Counted from the first letter of the stretch, positions 23,966 through 35,407 are shown. The stretch: DNA of 64,000 nt from Pseudorasbora parva (GCF_024679245.1 NC_090174.1:16414933-16478932); one strand, 5' to 3'. The notes: a model not told the origin generated them from the sequence alone. Numbers and translations are program-made.

Positions 23966-25002
23966 ATATATAGCCCCATTGAATCCCTGTGCAAATGCAT
24001 TGAAGAAGTTAACAACTGGATGTGCCAAAACTATCTTCAGTTAAACAAAGACAAAACTGAAATCACTACATTTGGAAACAAAGATGAAATTCTCAAGGTG
24101 AACGCATATCTTGATGCTATAGGTCTGATAACAAAAAATCAAGTCAGGAATCTTGGTGTGATTTTGGAGTCAGACCTGAGTTTCGGTAGTCATGTCAAAG
24201 CGATAACTAAATCAGCAAACTATCATCTGAAAATATTGCAAGAATTAGATGCTTTGTTTCCAGGCAAGACTTAGAGAAACATGCTTTCATCACCAGTAGG
24301 GTGGACTATTGTAATGGCCTTCTCACCGGCCTTCCCAAAAAGACCATTAGACAGCTGCAGCTCATACAGAACGCTGCTGCCAGGATTCTGAGCAGAACCA
24401 GAAAATATGACTATATCACACCAGTCCTCAGGTCTCTACACTGGCTTCCAGTTCCATCTAGGATCGATTTTAAAGTACTACTACTTGTTTATAAATCTCT
24501 CAATGAGCTAGGACCTCAATACATTGCAGATATGCTGATTAAATACAAACCCAACAGATCACTCAGATCAGCAGGATCAAATCAGTTAGAAATACCAAGA
24601 GTTCAATCAAAGCAAGGAGAGTCTGCCTTTAGCTATTATGCCAGCCGTAGTTGGAACCAGCTTCCTGAACAGATCAGATGTGCTCCAACAGTAGCCACAT
24701 TCAAATCCAGACTCAAAACACATATGTTTAGCTGTGCATTTACTGAATGAGCACTGTGCCACTGTACGTCCGACTGATTGCACCTTATCTATGCATAATT
24801 TTTTTAATTCTTTTTATAACTGTTTTAGTTTACCTTTGTTCTTTTCTTTGGTTATCATCATTTTATTATTTTTAATTCTCTTTACATTGTATTCTTTTTC
24901 TTATGCATTTTTTATCCTTATTTGAATTCCTTTCTATGTAAAGCACTTTGAATTGCCATTGTGTATGAAATGTGCTATATAAATAAACTTGCCTTGCCTT
25001 AT
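23966..25002 (+). mobile_element. L2-type LINE fragment, C-terminal RT and 3' UTR
   Basis: Two adjacent frames encode the C-terminal part of an L2-type polymerase. The first (about 23966-24274) has WMCQNYLQLNKDKTEI and VRNLGVILESDLSF. The second (about 24301-24750) has MDYCNGLLTGLP, IQNAAARILSRTRKYDYIT, LHWLPV and the terminal TFKSRLKTHMFSCAFTE. A stop or shift near 24274 separates them. The palm domain with YADD is missing, so it is dead. The 3' UTR ends with a GCTATATAAATAAACTTG tail near 25000. It is a different subfamily from the LINE at 20876. Confidence 0.8.
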
Positions 25003-25146
25003 ATTCATATGAAAAAAAAACTGTATGTTCAGTTTCCAATAAAAACATCATATCTAAAAAAATATCTTAAAAGTATCCTACACATTTGGCAAATTAACTT
25101 TTTACCAGATATTTGAATATTTTTATTTTAAACCAGACAAGGATAC

Positions 25147-25601
25147 TGTTATGGTACAGAGGCTACGGAGACAAGATGGTAAGTGAATCAGGTTTATTGA
25201 GCAACCAGCTGAGTAAACAGGTGAGTCGGTGAATAACTTGACTGAAGTGCAGATTAGCTGGTGAAGGTTCTTGGGGTTGATTCTCTTGGTGTACTTGCAG
25301 GTGGTGATGGAAAGCTCAGGGGATGGATGATGGAGAACACGGAACACACACACGCTGGACACAGGAGGACGCTGAAGACTTGGAAGTAGACGTTGGAGAT
25401 AGGTAAGTAACATCGAAGGAGTCCTTGAAGTAATCAGACGGGTTAGTACATTTTACAAACAAGACCGGACAGTGACTGAATGCGTGTGTGTGAGACTTTT
25501 GTACTGCTGGTGATTGGGGTGATGATGAGCTTCAGGTGTGTGTGGTTAATACTCAGTTGAGAGCATGCACTGTGACGTGGGAGCCTGGCATGTCTGTGAC
25601 A
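25147..25601 (-). repeat. 3' LTR of the Gypsy element
   Basis: 455 bp, TGTTATGG...CTGTGACA on the plus strand. It is similar along its length to 27488-27928, sharing for example GGTTTATTGAGCAACCAGCT and GGTAAGTAACATCGAAGGAG. Confidence 0.9.
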
Positions 25602-25609
25602 TGAGCGTT

Positions 25610-27487
25610 CTTCTGGACTGTAGCCCTCCCAGTCCACAATGTATTCTAGGAGAATTAAACATTAAACATTAGTTCAGCCGTTTCCATGACCGTAGGCAGG
25701 CCTTTCAGGGGAATGGGACGACATGACTTGGAAAACCTATCCAACACAACTAGGATGCATGTGTGGCTTTGGACACCAGTAGATCTGTTATAAAATGTAC
25801 TCCTAGGTGTGACCATGGCCAGTTTGGAACGAGCAGAGGAAGGAACTTACCGGCAGTGGGGTGCTGGGGACTCTTCGAGATGGCACACTCCCAACACCCT
25901 CTCATGTAACTTCTGACCTCCGCTGCCATGTTGTGCCACCAGAAGCGATCTCGTAGCAGCGAGAGGATTTCATTGACCCCTGGGTGGCCAGTGCCCAATG
26001 ACGTGTGAGCGGAGTGAATAAGTGGGGTGCGCCGTGTCCATGGGATGTACTGTAGACCTGGTGGGCAACCCGGCAGGGCGTTGGTAGAGGCATTGGAGGA
26101 GGGAAGGGTTTCCTCCGACCAGGCGATGGGACTCAGGAAGATCTTTTCAGGTAGGATTGGCTCGGACCTTTCAGGTTGTTCTTCTGCAGCATGAAGGTGA
26201 GAGAGAGCATCCAACTTCACATTCTTGGAACCAGGAAGATTGGAAATAGAGAAATTGAATCCTGTGAAGAAGAGCGCCCAACAGGCTTGGCGAGGGTTGA
26301 GCCGCTTGGCATCTCTCAAGTACTCAAGGTTCTTATGGTCAGTAAGTACCATACATGGATGTTGTGACCCCTCCAACCAATGCCTCCACTCTTCCAGGGC
26401 CAGCTTGATGGAAAGCTGCTCACTGGTCCCAATGTCATAGTTAACCTCCAACGGGTTGAACTTCCGGGAAAAGAAGGCACATGGATGGAGTCGACTTGGC
26501 ATCCCCTGCTGTTGGGACAGCACAGCTCCCGCTCCTGTGGTGGATGCATCGACTTCCACAACGAAGGGTTTGGTGGGATCTGGATGAACTAGGAGGGTTG
26601 CGGTGGTGAAGGCTTTCTTCAGGTCTTCAGCCTTTGTGGCCGCGGGGGTCCAGGACAGAGGAGAGAGGGCCAGAGGACAGAGGGCCAGGACAGAGACTTG
26701 GGCTTACTGCACAGGGGATGGGTGAGTGGACTGAAGATGATAGTGTAGTTCTGGATGAATCTTCGATAGAAACTGGCAAAACCTAGGAATCTCTGGAGTT
26801 CTTTGATGGTTAAGGGAGATGTTATAACCAAGGAACTGCACTGAGGGCTGGTTGAAGGAACACTTCTCGGCTTTGAGATACAGATGGATCTCCCTCAGGC
26901 ATTGCAGGACCTCCGCAATGTGGTGGCGATGGTCGGCCAGGCTCCAGGAGTAAACAAGGATGATCAATGTACACCAAAACGGACTTGTGGGGGAACTCCC
27001 GGAGCACCTCATAGATAAAGTCCTGGAATACGGAGGGGGCCAGGCCATAGGGCATCACCAAGTACTCGTAGTGGCTGCTGGGCGTCACGAAGGTGGTTTT
27101 CCGTTCGTCCCCCTCATGTATCTGGATGAGGTTATACATGCTGTGGAGGTCCAACTTGGTGAAGACAGTGGCACCACAGAGATGTTCCAGCACGATTGGG
27201 ACGAGAGGAAGGGGATAACGGACCTAAATGGTGATTTTGTTTAATGCCCGGTAGTCAATGCAGGGCCGCAAGCCTACATCCTTCTTGGCCATGAAGAAGA
27301 AGCTGGATGCAGCAAGGGACGTGGATGGTCGGATGTAGCCCTGGTCGAGTGCCTCCTGGATATAATCCTCCATGGCCTTCTGATACTGGTCCTGGAGGGC
27401 TGACGGATTCTGGTTGACGGAGGGACGGGAAGCTCATGGTCTGGACTTGGTGCTCTTCGAGACACGACTGCATACAAGTGGCGAAAC
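25610..27487 (-). pseudogene. Gypsy pol relic: RT, RNase H, integrase, chromodomain end
   Basis: Read from 27487 down. The RT begins with a segment matching [14 protein letters not shown] and [15 protein letters not shown]. At the catalytic site (about 26965) the frame reads VLVYIDH and then shifts: two bases are lost, so the second aspartate of YIDD is destroyed. The next frame carries [19 protein letters not shown] and FLGYNIS. RNase H runs from about 26560 (MEVDASTTGAGAVLSQ, LTDHKNLEYL, ARRLNPRQA-like). The integrase zinc-binding region has HTSLGTGHPG and CWECAISKS, and the integrase core starts GVHFITDLL but is cut short near 25750. A chromodomain end follows near 25640. Multiple frames and deletions make it inactive. 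Confidence 0.8.
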
Positions 27488-27928
27488 TGGTAAGTGAAAT
27501 AGGTTTATTGAGCAACCAGCTGAGTAAATGGATGAGACGATGAATAACTTGACTGAAGTGCAGATTAGCTGGAGATGGTTCTTGGGGCTGATTCTCTGGG
27601 TGTACTTGCAGATGGTGATGGAAAGCTCAGGGGATGAACAATAGAGAACACAGAACACACACATGCTGGACACAGGAGGATGCTGAAGACTTGGAAGTAG
27701 ACACTGGAGATAGGTAAGTAACATCGAAGGAGTCCTTGAAGTGAGCAGAAGGGTTAGTACCTTTTACAAATGAGACTGGACAGTGACTGAGTGCGTGTGT
27801 TTGTGTGACTTTTGTACTGTTGGTGATTGGGGTGATGATGAGCTGCAGGTTTGTGTGGTTAATACTCAGGTGAGAGCGTGCGCTGTGATTCGGTGAGGTG
27901 GGAGCCTGGGGCGACAGATACTGTGACA
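27488..27928 (-). repeat. 5' LTR of the Gypsy element, truncated inside
   Basis: 441 bp. It matches the left LTR except that the first 36-37 bp on the plus strand are missing where it joins the polymerase remnant. Confidence 0.9.
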
Positions 27929-27939
27929 GATACTGAGCT

Positions 27940-28760
27940 TTGTTAGGCCAAATAATTTGGAACAAAAACCACTGACAAAAGAGAGTAGCACCTTTAAAAA
28001 GATGGAAAATAGATTTTCAGCCAAATACCCTGCTTCAGTGTGGAAAGGCCTGAAAGACATTACATACTACAAGACACCATCCACTACCCTAACTCTCAAG
28101 GGAATCAATAACTAGCTGATGACCTGGATAAGTTTTACTGCAGATTTGAAAATCTCAGTCTTGCTAAACAAAGTTTACTTACATTTTTTCATCACCAGAA
28201 TAGTATGCACATACTATATGCACACTGCTTATTTTTTGTAGCCACACGTACTTTGTACCCGCGTCACACACATGCATTACATTTTTTCTGCAATAATAAG
28301 TTGTTTCAAAAGGTGGCAACACTGGCCTAGGCTGTTGTTTCACAGTAGAAAACAAAACTAAAGAGACGGAACAACAACAACAAAATACCAGAGACTGCGA
28401 TAACAATACGCTGCATCGGCAATTGTTTGTGTGAGGGGGTTATAACATAGTTTCAAATAATACAAATACATTTTGTATCAGTCAAAACTTCTGGAGAAAA
28501 AGAGTGCAGAAACTGGACAAAGATGAAACTTTCTATAATGCATATCTTGACTGCCTGGTTTGGTTCAGTAATTATGGTTTAGACTGTTGAGAGGATTATT
28601 GGTGCTCCCCTGCCCACCCTCCGAGAGCTGTATACATCAAAAGTGAAAAAAGGCTCTGAAAAAACAAATTAATTCTGGACCTCTCACATCAAAGCCAACT
28701 TCTCTTTGAACTTTTGCATTCTGGCTACAGAGCATCGAGCACTCATTGTTATTGTTATTC
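27940..28760 (+). mobile_element. Rex1-like LINE fragment
   Basis: 28000-28160 encodes MENRFSAKYPASVWKGLKDIT and LADDLDKFYCRFEN-like text. 28540-28740 encodes the C-terminal RERIIGAPLPTLRELYTS-like and LFELLHSGYRASSTH-like segments. These are typical of Rex1-type non-LTR elements of fish. The palm domain between is missing and several stops are present. Confidence 0.55.
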
Positions 28761-28938
28761 CACTCATTGTTAATTCTATTGTATTTGTATATAGCACATC
28801 TGTACATACTAATCTGTCTATTTTATTTATGTAAATACATATTTGTGTCTTAATCACATATCTTTATTTATTTATTTTTATTGAATTATAACTTTCTCTG
28901 CTGAAACTTTCTTAAATGTTCTTTCTCTGTTTTCTCAG

Positions 28939-29103
28939 GTTATATCCAAGCATGTCGTGCATTAATGATCACATCCATTGTGCTAGGCACATTTGGGCTG
29001 GTGGCAACTCTAGTGGGTATGCAGTGTTCCAAGATAGGAGGGGAGAATTACATAATGAAGGGCCGTATCGCTGGGGCTGGAGGTGTCTTCTTCATACTGC
29101 AAG
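28939..29103 (+). CDS. cldn15: Claudin-15-like internal exon (exon 2)
   Basis: A pyrimidine-rich tract ending TTTTCTCAG (28930-28938) precedes a 165-bp open segment followed by GTAAAA (29104). The two splice sites bound 54 full codons plus two bases at the start and one at the end, so both introns are phase 1. The peptide starts (G)YIQACRALMI and includes GMQCSKIGGEN and KGRIAGAGGVFF. This is the end of the first extracellular loop, the second membrane helix, the short inner loop and the start of the third helix of a claudin. YIQACRALMI is characteristic of claudin-15. Claudins form tight-junction strands and, for claudin-15, cation-selective paracellular pores. I found neither exon 1 nor exon 3 in the window. 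It is either part of a gene with very long transposon-filled introns or an isolated exon. Which teleost cldn15 paralogue it is cannot be told. Confidence 0.85.
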
Positions 29104-29832
29104 GTAAAAAAAAGTGAGGTAACACTTTACAATATGGGTGCACTAATATGCATTAATTCATGCTTAACTAATGCACAGATAATCATGAGTAAATCTATTA
29201 CTAATGGTGAACTAACCCATTTATTAATTATTACTGCATCAGTAACTATGAAGATTCTACATTATTAATAGATTAAATAATCATTAAATTGTTATTAGTT
29301 AAATTTGTCATAATGTATTAATTCCTTAATAACATATTATATTAACTAATAATTTAAAGGTGCCCTAGAATGATTTGAAATAATATGTTAAATTGTTCTC
29401 TGATATCTACATAGAGGGTATGTGGCTTATTTAAGGGCAAAAATTGTCCAGATACAGTTTTACAGGTCCATTTACAATAGTATCATCTTGCACGCGAGAA
29501 AGCGCAGTGCTTGCGGTTGCCAGATATCAGTAATAAATATCCCCCAAACAGAGCTTTTCTGTGAAAAGAACAAGTACTATCCGGTGTTTTACCTAAACAT
29601 GTCCAATCTGGCAACCATATGCACTCAAGCTATCTCTCTCGCGCGCGGATGATTTGAAAACACCAATAAACAAGTAAGCTGCATTTCAGCAATCTCCATT
29701 TGTCCTTTCATGCATGAATTATGGAAAACATTATCTAGATTTTTTAAGATTATTTGTATTACTTTAATACGATGCTAAAATTGAAATCCATTTTCATTTT
29801 TTACAAAATTTAGCTTTATTTAAAAGTTACTT
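29104..29832. other. Intronic or flanking repeats
   Basis: 29110-29350 is a GTAACACTTTACAATA-type fish repeat. From 29357 an AAAGGTGCCCTAGAAT repeat begins, related to that at 3785. No coding sequence seen. Confidence 0.5.
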
Positions 29833-30406
29833 AACTGTCCACTTATGTGGACACCATGCAACTAAGGCGTAAAATGGGACATAAAGCCACAGACGACGAT
29901 ATGGAACATTGTGTTTTTTATTATGGAATGTTATGCTCTATATATATATATATATCATCCCAGTTATTAAAAACAATAGTATATAATATAATATCAACAA
30001 AACACATATTGTAGGAATTATAACGGTAGTTACATATATGTGGAAACCTAGAGCTGGGCTTTGCTAGCACAGACTCCTCATCACTGCTGTCCCTGTGACT
30101 TCCACTGTCCTCTGGGATATTCTATATTATTCTCGACTGAGTGCTTGACCTGTGCTGTTCCTGTACCTGTGCAAAATGCGAATTTGTCTTGGTATGTATG
30201 TGTATAAGGTTGCCATTTAATGTCGTAATATGTCATTTTTAATGGTTATTTATGTCGTCATATTTGTTTAAAGCCTCTTTTATTACAATATAAGACAAAT
30301 CATAACATTTTTGCAAAAATAGAATAGATATAATAGCAGGTTACAGAAATCAGATTTTATGCAATCTGACTCCACTGTTGTATGACGTCCACAAATGTGG
30401 ACAGTT
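29833..30406. mobile_element. Small TIR element with palindromic ends
   Basis: Ends are AACTGTCCACTTATGTGGAC and, inverted, AACTGTCCACATTTGTGGAC. Each end contains a 16-bp imperfect or perfect palindrome of the form GTCCACNNATGTGGAC (29837-29852, 30387-30402). TTAA precedes the left end and TTAT follows the right, so a TTAA-type target is possible. No ORF. A single related end lies at 35856-35871. Confidence 0.5.
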
Positions 30407-30679
30407 ATTTTTTGGTGCATAAAAACGTCCCTGGTTACGTATGTAACCTTAGTTCCCTGAGAACAGGGAACGAGACGCTGCGTCAGCTGACGCTACGGGG
30501 AACGCCTTCAGCGTGACAGGTGTCTGAAATCGCTATCAAATCACAATCCTACTGACCGTCGGCAGCTGGTGATGTCATCACCGTGCGACCAGGAAGTATA
30601 AAAAGGCACCGTGCCAACATGACAACATCCGCTTCGTCTGAAGGGACTGTGGGCAGGCACACCTTGAAGCATGGCCATG

Positions 30680-30795
30680 TGACGCAGCGTCTCGTTCCCT
30701 GTTCTCAGGGAACTAAGGTTACATACGTAACCAGGGACGTTCCCTTTCGAAAGGGAACTCGCGCTGCGTCAGCTGACGCTACGGGGAACGATATA
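30680..30795. repeat. Internal complementary region of DIRS 2
   Basis: 30680-30740 is the reverse complement of the left tip (30424-30480). 30740-30795 is the reverse complement of the right tip (about 35498-35551). The two meet at GACGTTCCC, containing the GTT junction. Confidence 0.85.
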
Positions 30796-31379
30796 CCCAC
30801 GCCGCCATGCTGAGGGGAGTGCACGCCCCTTACTGGCAGTGAGAACTGCCTAGACGAGTGTTCGCGGAAAGTCTGAACCACTCCCCCTCTCGCCACACCG
30901 GCTGCCAGTGACATCATTCCCTACGGTCATAGCCCAAGCTATATGCCTAAGAGAGAACCTAAACAAGTTTCAACTGAGGTTTCCTACTCTCGGCTTGCTC
31001 GAGGGCCTGGGACCTACTACTTTCGAAGGAAGGAGTCCCTTAAGGGAATGTGGCTAGGGGACCCGAGGGCGCCACCAGCCGTCACTAATTCGGGAAACCC
31101 CTCACCGAATGCCACCAGGGAGGCCTCACCTGGCATCACTTCTGTGGGACACCCCAGCTTGGCCAACCCTGTCTGTCAAAACAGAGCCTCCGGACATCGC
31201 TCTACTTATGAGCATCCAGACTGAGGGACTGCAAAGTGGCAGTGTCCTCCTCATACCGGAACTCGGAGACGGGAATCCTGGAGAGCAGTACTCAGCTTAG
31301 TGCTTCTTACCCTTGCCATCGAGGGGAGTCTCTTCTGCTCGATCCTAGGATCTACTGAGCACATTTATTACAGGGGTGC

Positions 31380-32300
31380 TCAGGAGGCCTAAAAAAGGCC
31401 TATGGACTGATCTGCCCGGGAGGCCCCGAGGGGGGCCTGCCCGTCTGATCAGCCTCAAGCGGCCGTAAGCTCGCAGACGACCCTCAATGAGGGGAGCTCT
31501 TAAGCCAGCTTGGTAGGTAACCCATGCTGTAGGCTAGCCAGTCCCTGTCCTGAAGGGACTGCGCAGCAGAAACGGAGTCTCGTTGTGCTAGGGCACGAGC
31601 CCGCCACTGAGTTATACCGGCCCAGGCCGGGACCCAACGGCAGGCAGCCGCTAGCTGTCAGCCAAAGCCAGTTCTATGTTCCCGCTTAGGGGAACGTTTC
31701 CCCTCCAGGGAGGCCAAGAGGCGCCTCTACCTGGCACCGCCAGTGCTAGCTGTTAAGAGCCGCAGGAAGGTGGCTTTACTGGTTCCTCAGGGGCTCATGA
31801 GGCCATAACGCCAGAAGCCACCTATGCTAATGGCTAGCTTGTCACCGAGACCTGGTCCGGGAATCCCCTCCCACCTTTTAGGGCGGCCTGGAGAGGCCTA
31901 ATGCCGAATGGCAGTTCCCTATTAGATTGGTGACATACGGTGCTTATCCGATGGCAAATCCCACCGGAAACCCCGCAGGGCCGTGGAAACGATCATAGGA
32001 CGGCCTGAAGCGGCCCGTCCCTGATAGCAGACTATGCTAGCCGCCTGGCTAGCACCCACGCACACTGTCGCAAGACCTGGGAACCGGGGCTCACCCTACA
32101 GGAGGCCAAAGCGGCCTAGATCCTGTCAACCAATGGTCGGAACCCTAGGTCACCCCCTCAGGGGACGCCATGTGAGGCGTGCTGAAACTCAGCGAGCCCT
32201 TAAAGTCGGGCTGACAGTGGCTGTCTGCTGGCTGATGAGGACTGGGTATCCAGTCACTACCTGGGGACTCATCCACAGGGAAGGCCGTTAGGGGCCTACT
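31380..32300. repeat. Array of short perfect inverted repeats
   Basis: Hairpin-capable pairs lie at 31385-31401, 31422-31437, 31481-31493, 31539-31561 (8-bp stem), 31617-31630, 31689-31703, 31710-31727, 31885-31898, 31998-32020, 32035-32054 (7-bp stem), 32103-32117, 32165-32180, 32240-32255 and 32282-32297. Several share the form AGGCC-N(4-6)-GGCCT. Loops are two to eight bases. It lies in the non-coding interior of DIRS 2. Confidence 0.65.
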
Positions 32301-33827
32301 TATGACGAGGTTTCTGCTGCAGCCGACATCGTTGGGGAGAACCCTCCCTGCTCACATGGGCCACGATGTCGGAACTCACCCGCAGGGAGGCCTACCACCT
32401 GACCCAGAGTTAACTGCCCGGACTGCCTCGGCTGGCGTCTCCCGCCAGCCCGCCTTCTATTGTCGGTCCGCCCCAGCGGCCCATAGCAGCCTTCTGCGAC
32501 GGCGCAGTCTCTCAGGCAGCGCCTACCAGCGTGGACCTAAAACACAATGCCCACAGCAGTGCACTCAGCATAAAACGCCTTGTACCCTCTAAAGCGAGGG
32601 GAGTACAACTTACGCCACCTGCCTCCAGGGCGGCCGTCTGGTCGTCCAGCGGTCCGCGCAAGGGCGTCAGCTGTGACAGTGTTTCGACTCCAGGGGAGCA
32701 TCCTACCAACCGATGCTTTCAGATGGTTGCGAAGTACAGCTCGACCCGAGCCTAAAAGGTGAAGCAGAAGACACAGAGCAAAAAGTGAAATATACTGAAC
32801 ACACACAACCGGCCATTTCCTGAACCAAGCCGGGGGGCCGCCCCGAAGTGGCGGCCGCACTAGCTCTGGGGGGCGGGGATAGCAAAACCAGTCTGACTGC
32901 GCACCGCGAAGAGACGCCTACCCCGTCCCCACGACCACTGGCTGAGTCGCGATTCATTCTGCTACACACCTTTTTGCATTAATAACAACCCCCAAATGCA
33001 GAAGGGGGGGGGCATTGGCCGGACAACCCTACTACGGGGAGGCCGGGTAGGGATACAAAGCTCCTGCGGGGATACCGACAGGAGCCCGGGGCAACTGCCA
33101 GGGCGATATGCCACCGCGAGACGCCACCGTCATCCCATCAACAGCCTAGGCCAACTTGATGCACTAGCATCGGTCTGATAATCCCACAACAACGGCCCTA
33201 AGAAGGACTGGGACAGACCTTACTGTAGTTCATGCGCTAGCCCAACCTCACAAATTCATCTAGATATTTCACTAGCAGAGGTGCCACCGCTACCCAGAGG
33301 TGGCTACAGCTAAAAACGTTCGCCAGGAGAACATACGTCAGTTTAAATCGCCGCTACATGCCCGCGGCATGTGCTGTGGCCTCATCTGCTCATATTACAC
33401 ATATCCAGAAGAGAAGCAGCCTTATAAACTACTGTTGCTACACTAGCAAACATCAGCCTACAAACACCCACTGTGTTTATACAAACATCGTTCTAGCCAC
33501 CTTTGCCAGGGAACTACAGGCCCACATTTCCATCTTGTTAATACTTTCCTTCGACAAAATATCCCTCAGGGAAGCATAGAGTCCAAACATACGGCATTGA
33601 AAAGAAGAATGTTTGCCCTAAAAGGGGACTCACCCGCTGTCTTCAGTGCCTCATCGCTTCATGTAACATGCATGCTTCGTCGCACTAACCTGAGGGTGGG
33701 GCGCTCTCACACACCGGCTTGGCAGGCCGTCAGAGTCTCACATCCGCTCATCATCGGCCCGCGCGGCCTGGTGTAAAGCGCGCCCGGGGAGAGAAAAGAA
33801 AAGAAAACAAAGGAGGGGACACTAAAC

Positions 33828-35312
33828 TCACTTCCGCGCCCTCGGGGGCGGAGACTCACCACCTCCTTGCTTCCGGCGCTGGAAGCGGTTCTTCTCCCGG
33901 ATGTCCCTCCTCCTGTTGCGGGTGTCCCGCCTCTTCTGCGTCCTACTCCTCCACGGAGGGGGCGCACGAGAGGCCACGCTGCTACGTTGGCCCAGTCGGT
34001 GATCCTCGAATCCCGAAGAGCCAGGGACACCCTCCTGCCTGGGCGCCACCCCGGACCTCAGCGGAATACATGTTCTAAACGCCGCTGAGCGCGCCCTCGC
34101 CTCTCTGAACTTTCCCACCACCGCCTCGACGGAGGTGCCGAAAAGTTCAGAGGGCGAGACCGGGGCATCGAGGAGAAAGGCCTTTTCTTTCCCCCCGATG
34201 TCCGCCAGGTTCAGCCACAGATGCCTCTCCGTGGCGACCATAGCCGCCATCGATCGTCCGATGGCGACTGCTGTGTGTTTGGCCGCCCGGAGAGAGAGAT
34301 CCGTGGTGCGGCGCAACTCAGCCATCGCATCAGGGGGTAGGCCCTCCCCCTGATCGAGGTCCCTCAGCAGATCGGCCTGATAGGCTTGCAACACTGACAT
34401 TGTGTGCAAGGCCGCCGCCGCCTGACCTGCCGACGTGTATGCCCTGCCGTTAAGACGCGAGGTCGTCTTCAATGGTTTAGACGGCAGGGCAGGAGCTCTT
34501 AGTGTCGACGGCCGCCCAGACGCGAGATAGTTCGCGAACGTCTCGTCGATGGGCGGCATCGACACATACCCTGCCTCGGCCAATCCCTCGACATCAGCGA
34601 AGTTAAAACGCTGATGTCGATGGATTCGCGCCGAGTAGGGTTTCTTCCATGCCCCCACGACCTGCTCGTGAAGGTCGGGGAGGAATGGAAGGCTCCCGGG
34701 AGCTGGGCGGCTATGGTCGGGGAGAAACCGATCGCCCAGTCTGTCAGGGCGGGCGGCCTCTCCCCTGGCTCTCTGCCACGGCAGCTGAAGTCTCAGCGCC
34801 GCGCGCCCCATCACATCTATCAGCTCCCTATACACGGGGCAGGATGGCTGGGAGGATTCAGCCTCAGCTTCATTTCCCTCCTCATCCACAGCCATCCTCT
34901 GATCGACCGGAAAAGCACGGACTGACGACGAGGAGGAGTCTCCATCCGACTCCTCCTCCGTCAGCCTGCTCTCGCGACCTGGCTGATCGTCCGCGAGAAC
35001 TGTACTCTCCAGACGATGAGCCAGGTCCATCTGGGAGCCCCAGGACAGACGGCGCCGCTCAGCCTCAGCTTGAGCGGGACCGCTCCCAGATGCTGGCTCT
35101 TCCTCCCTCGAGAAGAAGGCCAAGCGAGAGCGGAGCGTCCTCAACCGAAAACGCTCGCAGTTTGCGCAGGAAGCCCCCTCGAGAACCTCCCGCGCGTGCT
35201 CTTCCCCCAGGCAGAGCACACAAAGGGTGTGTGTGTCCTCAGGTGTGAGAAACCTGGGACACGGATCAGCGCACTTCCTGTACGCTCCCTTCATTTTGTG
35301 TGTGCACTTCAT
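33828..35312 (-). CDS. DIRS gag-like protein, 494 codons, open
   Basis: ATG at 35312-35310, no internal stop, stop at 33828. The N-terminus has a cysteine/histidine cluster (Cys 14, 18, 31, 34, 49, 52; His 28, 39), with CVLCLGEEHA at 31-40 and CANC at 49-52, a zinc-binding pattern usual in ORF1 of vertebrate DIRS elements. An acidic, serine-rich linker follows (EESDGDSSSSS), then a helical segment (RALRLQLPW-like, to LHTMSVLQAYQADLLRDLDQ and LRAAKHTAVAIGRSMAAM) and a basic C-terminus rich in Arg. The probable role is a structural protein binding the element's RNA. It starts about 90 bp inside the TATA-like box of the right terminal repeat. The complete frame, in an element with no enzymes, is unusual. 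A host-adopted gag is possible but nothing here shows it. Confidence 0.8.
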   Translation of the reverse strand: MKCTHKMKGAYRKCADPCPRFLTPEDTHTLCVLCLGEEHAREVLEGASCANCERFRLRTLRSRLAFFSREEEPASGSGPAQAEAERRRLSWGSQMDLAHRLESTVLADDQPGRESRLTEEESDGDSSSSSVRAFPVDQRMAVDEEGNEAEAESSQPSCPVYRELIDVMGRAALRLQLPWQRARGEAARPDRLGDRFLPDHSRPAPGSLPFLPDLHEQVVGAWKKPYSARIHRHQRFNFADVEGLAEAGYVSMPPIDETFANYLASGRPSTLRAPALPSKPLKTTSRLNGRAYTSAGQAAAALHTMSVLQAYQADLLRDLDQGEGLPPDAMAELRRTTDLSLRAAKHTAVAIGRSMAAMVATERHLWLNLADIGGKEKAFLLDAPVSPSELFGTSVEAVVGKFREARARSAAFRTCIPLRSGVAPRQEGVPGSSGFEDHRLGQRSSVASRAPPPWRSRTQKRRDTRNRRRDIREKNRFQRRKQGGGESPPPRARK

Positions 35313-35399
35313 CTTTTTTTTTTTTTTTTTTGACTTTCCAGCGAACCAGACAAAACAGTCCCTGAAGACGAAAGGATGTTGTCATGTTGGCACGGTGCC

Positions 35400-35407
35400 T
35401 TTTTATA
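35400..35407 (-). promoter_or_regulatory. TATA-like box upstream of DIRS 2 gag
   Basis: Minus-strand TATAAAAA, about 88 bp upstream of the gag ATG and inside the terminal repeat. The same sequence lies in the left repeat near 30597. Inferred promoter. Confidence 0.5.

Larger units (their letters stand above)
25147..27928 (-). mobile_element. LTR-flanked Ty3/Gypsy element lacking PBS, gag and PPT
   Basis: Two direct LTRs (25147-25601 and 27488-27928) enclose polymerase sequence on the minus strand. GATAC stands just outside both LTRs (25142-25146 and 27929-27933), a 5-bp target duplication that proves one insertion. The 5' LTR (right) lacks its last 36-37 bp, and the primer site, leader, gag and protease are gone. 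At the other side a chromodomain-like end (DWEGYSPEERS) abuts the 3' LTR with no polypurine tract. Such a copy cannot complete reverse transcription, so the deletions probably came after insertion. Confidence 0.85.

Noticed and set aside
34649..35248. 199-codon plus-strand ORF
   Set aside because: Antisense shadow of the DIRS 2 gag, which has the zinc-binding cysteine pattern on the minus strand.
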